A stretch of 64,000 nucleotides of DNA from Saccharofermentans sp. (GTDB taxonomy: Bacteria; Bacillota; Clostridia; Saccharofermentanales; Saccharofermentanaceae), in the NCBI GenBank assembly GCA_024403675.1, contig JAKSRH010000007.1, positions 1-64,000 of the forward strand. The letters run 5' to 3'. The translations under genes were made by a program, and so were the position numbers. Positions 40,404 to 50,500 of the stretch are shown here, one piece after another. Every line of letters starts with the position of its first letter. The stretch's first letter is position 1. A model generated the notes under the pieces. It was not told the origin of the DNA. It did not search any database and saw only the letters and a list, made by a program, of their open reading frames with translations.

Positions 40404-42182
40404 ATGACACAGGAATTATTAGACGCAATTAATTCCGAAGTATTCGGAGTATGGTTCCTTATCGGAGCTGCGTTGGTATTCTTTATGCAGGCTGGTTTCG
40501 CTATGGTTGAGGCTGGTTTCACAAGAGCAAAGAATGCCGGAAACATTATTATGAAAAACTTGATGGACTTCTGTATTGGTACAGTTTGTTTCATCCTTTT
40601 GGGCTTCGGCCTTATGTTATCTGAGGATTATGTAATGGGTCTCTTTGGTAAGCCTAATCTTCAGATCCTTACTGATTTTTCAGGATTCATGAACAGTGGT
40701 AATGCTTCTGCATTCGTGTTCAACCTTGTATTCTGTGCTACAGCAGCTACAATCGTTTCTGGTGCTATGGCAGAGAGAACAAAGTTCATTTCTTACTGTA
40801 TCTATTCAGCTTGTATTTCCCTTTTCGTATATCCAATCGAAGCTGGTTGGGTTTGGAATTCACAGGGATGGCTTGCAAAGATGGGATTCATTGATTTCGC
40901 TGGTTCTGCAGCAATCCACACTGTTGGTGGTGTAGCCGCTCTCATCGGTGCTTGTATCCTTGGACCTCGTGTTGGTAAGTATGTTAGAGATGAGAATGGT
41001 AAGGTTGTTAAGGTAAACGCTATCCTTGGTCACAATATCGTAATTGGTGCTCTCGGATGCTTCATCCTCTGGTTTGGATGGTATGGATTTAACGGTGCAG
41101 CTGCTACAGATGGTCCTCAGCTCGCAGCAATCTTCATGACAACTACAGTTGCTCCTGCTGTTGCTACAGTTGTTACACTTATTTACACATGGGTAAAGAA
41201 CGGTAAGCCTGATGTATCTATGTGTTTGAACGCTTCTCTTGCTGGTCTTGTAGGTATCACAGCTGGTTGTCACACAGTTGACGTCGTTGGTTCAATCGTA
41301 ATCGGTGCAGTTGCTGGTCTCCTTGTTGTATGGGTAGTTGAGTTCCTCGATCTTAAGCTTCATATCGATGATCCAGTTGGTGCTTGTGGAGTTCACCTTG
41401 CTAACGGTATCTGGGGTACACTTGCTGCTGGTCTTTTCTCTACAAGCAAGGCTTCTGCTGGTATTGATGGTCCTATCTATGCAGCAATTCACGGTGGTGA
41501 TATCGCTGCTGGTTGGAAGGTATTCGGTGTTCAGTGCCTTGGTATCGCATGTATCATTGCTTGGACAGCAGTAACAATGCTTATTGTATTTATGGCTATT
41601 AAGAAGACAATTGGTCTTAGAGCTAGCAGAGAAGATGAGATTGAAGGTCTTGACATTACAGAGCATGGTCTCCCAACAGCATATGCTGGTTTTGCTCTTA
41701 AGCCACAGGCTATTATCGAGGGTGAGAACGCTCCAGTTATGGTAACAGGTGATACACCAGTTGCTGAGGCAGTTGAAGTTAAGGCAGTTCCTACATTTGA
41801 TGCAGTTACTACAGATGCTGAAGGTCATACATTTACAAAGATTGAGATCATCTGTAAAGAGGCTAGACTCGATGCTCTTAAGAATTCTCTTATGAACATT
41901 GGTATTACTGGTATGACAGTATCCCACGTTCTTGGATGTGGTGTTCAGAAGGGTAGACAGGAGTACTACAGAGGTGTTGCTGTCGAGGCTTCACTCCTTC
42001 CTAAGATTCAGGTTGATATCGTAGTATCCGCAGTACCAGTAAGCACAGTTATTGATGCAGCTAAGAAGGCTCTCTACACAGGTCATATTGGTGACGGTAA
42101 GATCTTCGTTTACAACTGTCTCGACGTTGTAAAGGTAAGAACTGGTGAGACAGGTTTCGCAGCTTTGCAGGATGCTAACTAA
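40404..42182 (+). CDS. amt: Ammonium transporter with fused PII domain
   Basis: The first 410 residues or so form an 11-helix Amt channel: MQAGFAMVEAGFTRAKNAGN, PIEAGWVWNSQGWL, AAIHTVGGVAALIGA and the FGWYGFNGAA helix. After a linker, about residues 475-590 form a complete PII (GlnB/GlnK) domain: TKIEIICKEARLDALKNSL, then a T-loop region KGRQEYYRGV and GDGKIFV. The channel lets ammonium in. The covalent PII domain probably closes or tunes it in response to ADP/ATP and 2-oxoglutarate. The GRQEYYRG loop keeps a Tyr at the site of modification in free PII. ATG follows AAAGGAGG. A terminator follows. Confidence 0.95.
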   Translation: MTQELLDAINSEVFGVWFLIGAALVFFMQAGFAMVEAGFTRAKNAGNIIMKNLMDFCIGTVCFILLGFGLMLSEDYVMGLFGKPNLQILTDFSGFMNSGNASAFVFNLVFCATAATIVSGAMAERTKFISYCIYSACISLFVYPIEAGWVWNSQGWLAKMGFIDFAGSAAIHTVGGVAALIGACILGPRVGKYVRDENGKVVKVNAILGHNIVIGALGCFILWFGWYGFNGAAATDGPQLAAIFMTTTVAPAVATVVTLIYTWVKNGKPDVSMCLNASLAGLVGITAGCHTVDVVGSIVIGAVAGLLVVWVVEFLDLKLHIDDPVGACGVHLANGIWGTLAAGLFSTSKASAGIDGPIYAAIHGGDIAAGWKVFGVQCLGIACIIAWTAVTMLIVFMAIKKTIGLRASREDEIEGLDITEHGLPTAYAGFALKPQAIIEGENAPVMVTGDTPVAEAVEVKAVPTFDAVTTDAEGHTFTKIEIICKEARLDALKNSLMNIGITGMTVSHVLGCGVQKGRQEYYRGVAVEASLLPKIQVDIVVSAVPVSTVIDAAKKALYTGHIGDGKIFVYNCLDVVKVRTGETGFAALQDAN

Positions 42183-42216
42183 TTAATAATCAATATTGAT
42201 TTGCATTTGGTTTAAG

Positions 42217-42247
42217 GCGACTCCTCTTCGTGAGGGGTCGCTTTTAT
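42217..42247 (+). terminator. Terminator after amt
   Basis: GCGACTCCTC, a loop, GAGGGGTCGC, then TTTTATTTG. Confidence 0.8.
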
Positions 42248-42291
42248 TTGTGTTTATTTTCTTTACTTTCTTTTTAAGTTTCTGGTAGCAC

Positions 42292-42359
42292 TTAACTTTC
42301 GCCCAAAAACATTTGTAGCAAATCCAAACTTTATCTTTAAACTTTATTAACTTTCGCCC
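42292..42359 (+). promoter_or_regulatory. 13-bp direct repeats before the gene pair at 42.4 kb
   Basis: TTAACTTTCGCCC occurs at 42292-42304 and again at 42347-42359, 55 bp apart. A CTATAAA box follows the second copy near 42371. They are possible regulator sites for the two membrane-protein genes downstream. Confidence 0.45.
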
Positions 42360-42410
42360 CTTAAGATAAACCTATAAAACAAATTCGTTGTAAATTGCAG
42401 GGGGTGCTAC

Positions 42411-43013
42411 ATGGCTGTTAAGAAACCAGTTGTTGTTAATACAAATACAGGTAAGATTAATTACTCACAGGACGAGAGTGGCGCGTATATTTTTACTTGC
42501 TACCGTCGCCTCACACGTAAGGATAAAAAGGCGGGAATCGCTGTTGACGACAAGACTCCAGTTATTACTTTTAAGCTCGACAAGCCAGATGAGTTTAAGT
42601 GCTCGTACTTTAGCGTGACTGTTGGTGGCACATTTGATGAAGCGCTTATCAAGGAGTTTATTGAAAGAATTGACAACCTTGTTTCTGATGAAGAGATAGT
42701 TTTCTTCCGTGGTTCTGTTTCTGAGATGGGTAATAATGAGGTTCTTGTGGCTGCCCTTCGAGAGGTGGGTTTTGCCCAGGAAGATGACGTTATCGAGTAT
42801 GAGCAGAAGGTGGGTGGCAACCTCGCCATTTGGATGTCCATTGGTACATCACTTGGTGTTATATTTGGCCTTAATAGTAGCATGATTTACTTAGCAATAG
42901 GTATCGGTGCAGGTATGTGCTTTGGAAGCTTTCTTGATGCTGAGGCTAAAAAGAAACGTGTAGCACTTAAGATTGCTCGTGGCCACAATATTACCGAGAC
43001 AGTAGAGGAATAA
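42411..43013 (+). CDS. Membrane protein of unknown function
   Basis: The 200-residue protein has a soluble N-terminal domain of about 130 residues. Two short membrane segments follow (IWMSIGTSLGVIFGL and MIYLAIGIGAGMCFGSFL) and then a basic tail. ATG follows GGGGG. The next gene begins right after its stop, so the pair is co-transcribed and possibly coupled. No family recognised. Confidence 0.7.
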   Translation: MAVKKPVVVNTNTGKINYSQDESGAYIFTCYRRLTRKDKKAGIAVDDKTPVITFKLDKPDEFKCSYFSVTVGGTFDEALIKEFIERIDNLVSDEEIVFFRGSVSEMGNNEVLVAALREVGFAQEDDVIEYEQKVGGNLAIWMSIGTSLGVIFGLNSSMIYLAIGIGAGMCFGSFLDAEAKKKRVALKIARGHNITETVEE

Positions 43014-43475
43014 ATGAAAAACTTCGAGAAAGTCATATACTGTGCAGTGAACGAAAGTTATAAAAATACGCCATCTTCTATTGGCGATTTTGAACGCGAT
43101 GCCATTGTCGGTTTTGCCTCCTCTAAAGGCATCGCTAATCCTGAGAGTTATGTCAACGAGCGCTTTATGTCATGTGTGTCTTCTGGCGGAAAGTCAGATT
43201 ATGATCTCAAAATGTGGGCCATCTACGGTGTCATTTTGGGTGTTGCAGGCATAATCGGCGCCGTGACTTTTACTCTTTTGACCAGTGCGTGGTTTTTGGG
43301 TGTATGTTTTACTTTTGCGGCTTGCCTTACCCTCGGTAGTTTCTGGTCTATCCTTAGTCGAAGCGGTAACATGCGTTATATCGCCAACGTCTGGCGCACG
43401 GCTATCCAAAAGCCCGGCGAAAAGGACTTGTCTGAAATTTTAAAGTCCATGGAGATTTATATTTCTACTCATTGA
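43014..43475 (+). CDS. Membrane protein of unknown function, partner of the preceding gene
   Basis: The 153-residue protein has a soluble start, two membrane helices (IYGVILGVAGIIGAVTF and WFLGVCFTFAACLTLGSFW) and a soluble end. Its ATG begins at the base after the upstream stop, so translation is likely coupled. Its domain order, soluble then two helices then soluble, resembles that of its neighbour. Not recognised. Confidence 0.65.
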   Translation: MKNFEKVIYCAVNESYKNTPSSIGDFERDAIVGFASSKGIANPESYVNERFMSCVSSGGKSDYDLKMWAIYGVILGVAGIIGAVTFTLLTSAWFLGVCFTFAACLTLGSFWSILSRSGNMRYIANVWRTAIQKPGEKDLSEILKSMEIYISTH

Positions 43476-43496
43476 TGTTAGGGTGTTTTTTTGACT

Positions 43497-43527
43497 GGCG
43501 CTTCTCACTTGATTGAGGGGCGTTTTT
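43497..43527 (+). terminator. Terminator after the membrane-protein pair
   Basis: An imperfect stem GCGCTTCTCA / TGAGGGGCG is followed by six T. Confidence 0.65.
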
Positions 43528-43547
43528 TATTTGAATTCTAATTTTAT

Positions 43548-43646
43548 ATTCTAAATTTCGCGGAATTAGGAGTCAAAGATAGAATATCACCTGTTTTTTC
43601 TAACTTTGTATTCTTATTTTCGCGAAATTAGAACACGAAATTAGAA
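43548..43646. repeat. Repeated TTCGCGAAATTAGAA palindromes
   Basis: There are two near-palindromes centred on CGCG (43551-43569 and 43611-43633) and a third half copy (CGAAATTAGAA at 43636-43646). They overlap the 3' end of the minus-strand PD-(D/E)XK-like gene and encode its last codons. Confidence 0.5.
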
Positions 43647-44455
43647 CCACTACCACAACAATCATCACAATAAATGATTGTTGCCAAATTTCGTGTAGCA
43701 TTATTGATTAGGTTAATTATATCGTTTTTTATATCTTCGTCTGTTGGAATATAAGATTTGGTTCCACAGAGTAAAAGAAGGTTTTGATTAGGGTAGAGGC
43801 CAAAATTCATATAATCTATGAATTTAGATTTGTTGCGGTGTAAATACCTAATATCGTCCACTTTTCCTAGACATTCGATTATAAAACAACAACCAAGTTC
43901 AGGTAAAAATACCACGAAGTCTGGATTGTATATTTCTCCATTGATTGTTATTGAGACTTCGTACATGTACTCTAGTCCCAAAGAATCCAGTATGGTGGCT
44001 ACGGATTTTTCGAATCTTGAACGCATTTGAATGCCGTTATGCCAATAATCACCTTCTTTTTCGTGTGGATTATTATCTGGCACTAGACGATCTTTAATTT
44101 GTATTGGAAAGCATCGAGGTGGGCGAAGCTTAACTTGATATTGAGAGTAGTTATGATTATAAAGACGTCTTAATCGTGAATACTCTCTTTTTAGTTGTTT
44201 TCTACATCTAGCTACGTCAGCATATTTTTTACCTTGTGGTGATGAGATAATGTGTTGGTGTCGAATAGTTTGGTTATTAATTTTTTCTGATACATAAACC
44301 ACCTCGCACTTGCCGTGTTTGCCGAGGGTCACATTGGGGAGGCGGGTGAGCATGTTCTCGAGGTATTTCATTTTTACAATTATGTATTCGCGGCTGTATT
44401 CAGCGGGCGTGGAAGATACTAAGCGAGTTGTTAAGTTTGTCCTTACATGAGCCAT
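43628..44455 (-). CDS. PD-(D/E)XK nuclease-like protein, paralogue 2
   Basis: The 275-residue protein is a paralogue of the one at 4174-4923. The shared core is DYWHNGIQMRSRFE, LDSLGLEYMYEVSI, then PDFVVFLPELGCCFIIECLG and a C-terminal (I/L)LLLCGT. The fold prediction and the ECLG change in the active-site triplet are the same. The start at 44455 follows GGAGGT, and an upstream ATG has no ribosome site. Its last residues (CCGSGSNFVF) run into a set of palindromes. The 21-bp upstream box is identical to that of paralogue 1, so both may be under one regulator. Function unknown. Confidence 0.7.
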   Translation of the reverse strand: MAHVRTNLTTRLVSSTPAEYSREYIIVKMKYLENMLTRLPNVTLGKHGKCEVVYVSEKINNQTIRHQHIISSPQGKKYADVARCRKQLKREYSRLRRLYNHNYSQYQVKLRPPRCFPIQIKDRLVPDNNPHEKEGDYWHNGIQMRSRFEKSVATILDSLGLEYMYEVSITINGEIYNPDFVVFLPELGCCFIIECLGKVDDIRYLHRNKSKFIDYMNFGLYPNQNLLLLCGTKSYIPTDEDIKNDIINLINNATRNLATIIYCDDCCGSGSNFVF

Positions 44456-44518
44456 TAAGAAACCTCCGAAATAATTATGAAAACAGCCTAGCATGCGGGG
44501 GTGCCAAATGGGGGTGCG

Positions 44519-44539
44519 AAATTTCTACAATTTCCGACA
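44519..44539 (-). promoter_or_regulatory. 21-bp box shared with 4088-4108
   Basis: On the minus strand it is identical to the box before paralogue 1 and lies at the same distance from the start codon. Two further TTGTCG words lie just upstream of it. Confidence 0.6.
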
Positions 44540-44701
44540 AAACACCGACAAAACACGACAATTAGACAAATAATGTTTATTTTAGACGCCAAAACCGCTA
44601 TAATATATGCCGTTTTTTGAAAATGCCGCAAAATGTGTCTTGGCGTAAACACATACAATAAAACGGCAGTATAAAGAAATGGAACAACAAAGGAGATAGA
44701 T

Positions 44702-45682
44702 ATGAAGATAGCAAAGAAAATTATGGCGGTGACTATCGCTTCCACTATGCTTTTGAGTACAGCAACAGCTTGTTCTCTCTTGGAAACTAAGGATAAGAAG
44801 AAGGACAAGAAGTTAGATGATGGTGATGTGCTTGAAGAGGTAGTTACTGAGTACATGGACTATATTTGTGCTACTAAGTACAGTAAGGCAGCTAAGCTCG
44901 CAGTTGATGGAGAAGATCCATTTACAGATGCTATTGATGATGCTGATTTTAATGACCTTCAGATTGGTGCGTTTAGTGTTATTGTTAAGAACACAGAGTA
45001 CGAGATTACAGATACTAATGAGAAGAAGGAAACAGTTACAGTTACACTTACAATTCCAGATGTAACTTCTGTCGAGGATGCTATCGACGAGAGCAGTTAT
45101 CTCACAGAGCTTGCTAAGTCAAGCGTAGATACTATCGAAGAAGAAGTTACTATTGAACTCGAGTACGATGATGACGAAGAGAGATATCTTATCGCTAATC
45201 CTGAGTCAATCTCTGATATTTATGTTGATGAGGCATATAAGGCAGATATTAAGAGTGAAGTTATTGTTGATGAGACTGTTCCAGTTGAATCAAGTGGTAG
45301 TGGTGACGTGATTGATAACGGATATTCAATTGATCTTGGTGGCGAGATTCAAGTTGTTCCTTTGTCTGATTTTGATTATGTAGAGTTCTATAGTGACTCT
45401 AGTTTCACAGAGCAGGTTGAGTCCTACAAGGTTGGCGACGAGGGTGTATACATCAAGTTCAAGACTTTGGATTACTATGATGCAGATGCTTGTTTCTATG
45501 TTGATGTTTATATTGATGGTTCTTGCGTTGTAAATCATCTTGAAGGAGCAATGCGTGATCCTAATGGAAGTGACTGGGGTGACATTAGCCTCGCTGGTCC
45601 TCTTCAGAAAGGTGCTTTCGAGATAATTATTACTGGCTTTAATGAGGAGCCTTTTGCATATATTATCTTTGAAGTTGAGTAA
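44702..45682 (+). CDS. Lipoprotein with NTF2-like and unknown C-terminal domain
   Basis: The 326-residue protein has a signal peptide ending LLSTATAC and a short Lys/Asp linker. A domain with VVTEYMDYICATKYSKAAKL and DEERYLIANPES follows, resembling the first domain of the lipoprotein at 18763-19845. After a Ser/Gly linker near residue 200 there is a beta-rich C-terminal domain. It is anchored outside the membrane. ATG follows AAGGAG. A hairpin that overlaps the pyrG promoter ends the transcript. Confidence 0.72.
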   Translation: MKIAKKIMAVTIASTMLLSTATACSLLETKDKKKDKKLDDGDVLEEVVTEYMDYICATKYSKAAKLAVDGEDPFTDAIDDADFNDLQIGAFSVIVKNTEYEITDTNEKKETVTVTLTIPDVTSVEDAIDESSYLTELAKSSVDTIEEEVTIELEYDDDEERYLIANPESISDIYVDEAYKADIKSEVIVDETVPVESSGSGDVIDNGYSIDLGGEIQVVPLSDFDYVEFYSDSSFTEQVESYKVGDEGVYIKFKTLDYYDADACFYVDVYIDGSCVVNHLEGAMRDPNGSDWGDISLAGPLQKGAFEIIITGFNEEPFAYIIFEVE

Positions 45683-45693
45683 GCATAATCAAT

Positions 45694-45726
45694 AAAGGAA
45701 ATTTGATTGACAAACCAAATTCCTTT
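45694..45726 (+). terminator. Terminator after the lipoprotein gene, overlapping the pyrG -35 box
   Basis: AAAGGAA (45694-45700) and TTCCTTT (45720-45726) with inner TTTG/CAAA pairs. The TTGACA of the pyrG promoter lies in its loop. Confidence 0.55.
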
Positions 45727-45735
45727 ATATAATAT
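45707..45735 (+). promoter_or_regulatory. pyrG promoter
   Basis: TTGACA (45707-45712) is followed by TATAAT at 15 bases or TAATAT at 17. It serves the pyrG-glt-gln-dap operon. Confidence 0.7.
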
Positions 45736-45741
45736 AAATAA

Positions 45742-47442
<1,701 letters not shown>

Positions 47443-47500
47443 AAGCGGTACAAAAATAAATTAAGTAAACAAACTTCTACGCAGTATGAAGGAGGAGAAT

Positions 47501-50500
47501 ATGGAAAATCAGTTTGAAATGAGTAAGAACCAGGGCCTTTACAGCCCACAATTTGAGCACGATAACTGCGGTATCGGTGCAGTGGTTAACATCAAGGGCA
47601 AAAAGAGCCACCAGATTGTTGATGACGCGCTCAAGATTGTAGAGAACTTGGAGCACAGAGCAGGTAAGGATGCTGAGGGAAAGACCGGTGACGGTGTTGG
47701 TATTCTTACACAGATTCCTCACAAGTTCTTTAAGAGCGTTTGTAAGAAAGAGGGCATCGCAATCGGCGGCGAGAGACAGTACGCTGTAGGTATGTTCTTC
47801 TTCCCACAGAATGAGCTTAAGAGAGCTCAGGCTAAGAAGATGTTTGAGGTAATCGTAGCAAAGGAAGGACTTAAGTTCCTTGGCTGGAGACAGGTTACAA
47901 CATATCCAAATGTTCTTGGTCAGAAGGCGATCGACAATATGCCATCTATCTGGCAGGGCTTCGTAGAGAGACCTAACTGGGCAGAAAAGGATCTCGACTT
48001 TGATCGTAAACTTTATATCATTCGACGTGTATTCGAGCAGAGTTCTAATAAGACTTATGTTCCATCACTTAGCTGCAGAACAATCGTATATAAGGGTATG
48101 TTCCTTGTAGATCAGCTCCGTACATTCTTTGCTGACCTTCAGGATAAGAATTATGAGTCTGCCATCGCTATGGTTCACTCCAGATTCTCTACTAACACAA
48201 ACCCATCCTGGGAGCGTGCACATCCTAACAGAATGCTCGTTCATAACGGTGAGATTAACACAATTAAGGGTAATGCAGATAAGATGCTTGCTCGTGAAGA
48301 GACAATGCACACAGATGCATTCTCAGCAGAGGATATGACAAAGATTCTCCCTGTTATCTCATCTTCCGGATCTGACTCCGCTATGCTCGATAATACACTC
48401 GAGTTCCTTCTCATGTCTGGTATGGAACTTCCACTTGCTGCTTCCATCCTTATTCCTGAGCCATGGGCACACAATGATACAATTTCCCAGGAAGGAAGAG
48501 ACTTCTATCAGTACTACGCTACAATGATGGAACCATGGGACGGTCCTGCTTCCATTCTCTACTCCGATGGTGATGTAATGGGTGCTATCCTTGACCGTAA
48601 CGGATTAAGACCATCAAGATATTATGTAACAGATGACAACAGACTCATCCTCTCTTCTGAGGTTGGTGTGCTTGATATTGATGAGGCTCATATCCTTAAG
48701 AAGGAGAGACTACACCCTGGTAAGATGCTCCTCGTTGATACTAAGGAAGGACGCATCATTTCTGATGATGAGCTTAAGGCAAGATATGCTAATAAGGAGC
48801 CTTATGGTGAGTGGCTTGATTCTAACCTCATGACACTTAAGGATGTTAAGATTCCTAACCATAAGACACCAACATATGAGACACCTGAACTCATGAGACT
48901 TCTTAAGAGCTTCGGTTACTCTTACGAGGAGTACATGGAGGAAATCGAGCACATGGCTCTCACAGGTAGTGAGCTTATTGGTGCTATGGGTATTGATACT
49001 CCACTTGCAGTTCTTTCCAAGGAACATCAGCCACTTTTCAACTACTTCAAGCAGCTTTTTGCGCAGGTAACAAACCCACCTATCGATGCTGTAAGAGAGA
49101 AGATCGTTACATCTACAACAGTTTATGTAGGTAAGAACGGTAACCTCCTTGATGAGAAGGCTGAGAACTGTCACGTAATAAAGATTGAGAACCCAATCCT
49201 TACTGATACAGACCTTATGAAGATTGCTTCTCTTAATAAGCCTGGCTTTAAGGTTGCAAAGGTTTCAATCCTTTACTATAAGAGCACACCAATCGATACA
49301 GTACTTGAGCACCTTTTCGTAGAGGTTGATAAGGCTTACTCTGATGGCGCTACAATTCTTATCCTCTCCGACAGAGGCGTAGATGAGAACCACGTTGCTA
49401 TCCCATCACTTCTCGCAGTTGCTGCAGTACATAAGCACCTCGTTCAGACAAAGAGATGTACAGCAATGTCTCTTATCCTTGAGTCTGGTGAGCCTAGAGC
49501 AGTACACCATTTCGCTACACTTCTTGGTTTTGGTGCTTCTGCTATTAACCCATACCTCGCACATGCATCTATTGCAAAGCTTATTAAGAACGACATTCTC
49601 GATAAGGATTACTATGCTGCTGTTAATGACTACGATAAGGCAGTTATCAGCGGTATCGTTAAGATTGCTTCCAAGATGGGTATTTCCACAATCCAGTCTT
49701 ACCAGGGTAGTAAGATGTTCGAGGCAATCGGTATTTCAAAGAGTGTAATTGATAAGTATTTCACAGGCGTTGTAAGCCCAGTTGACGGTATCACACTTGA
49801 GGATATCGCTGAGGCTTCTGACAAGCAGCACTCCAAGGCATTTGATCCACTTGGACTTGCTACAGAGATGGCAATCCCATCTGCAGGTCGTCACAAGATG
49901 AGATCCCAGGGTGAGCTCCACAGATACAACCCACGTACAATCCATATGCTCCAGAAGTCAACACGTGATGGTAACTACGATGAGTTCAAGCAGTACACAT
50001 CCATGGTTGACGCAGAAGAGACAGGTTACCTCAGAAGCCTTATGGACTTCAACTATCCAGAGGCTGGTATCCCACTCGATGAAGTAGAGAACGAGATGGA
50101 TATCGTTAAGAGATTTAAGACAGGTGCTATGTCTTACGGTTCTATTTCCGGTGAGGCACATGAGGCACTTGCAATTGCTATGAACCACCTCCAGGGTAAG
50201 TCAAACTCCGGTGAGGGTGGCGAAAGTGATGAGCGTCTCGAGTCTGCAGGTACAGACCACGACAGAAGTTCTGCAATCAAGCAGGTTGCTTCTGGTAGAT
50301 TTGGTGTAACAAGCCGTTACCTCGGATCTGCGAAAGAGATTCAGATTAAGATGGCACAGGGTGCTAAGCCAGGTGAGGGTGGACATCTCCCAGCTAAGAA
50401 GGTTTACCCATGGATTGCTAAGACAAGACACTCCACACCAGGTGTATCTCTTATCTCTCCTCCACCTCATCACGATATCTATTCCATCGAGGACCTTGCA

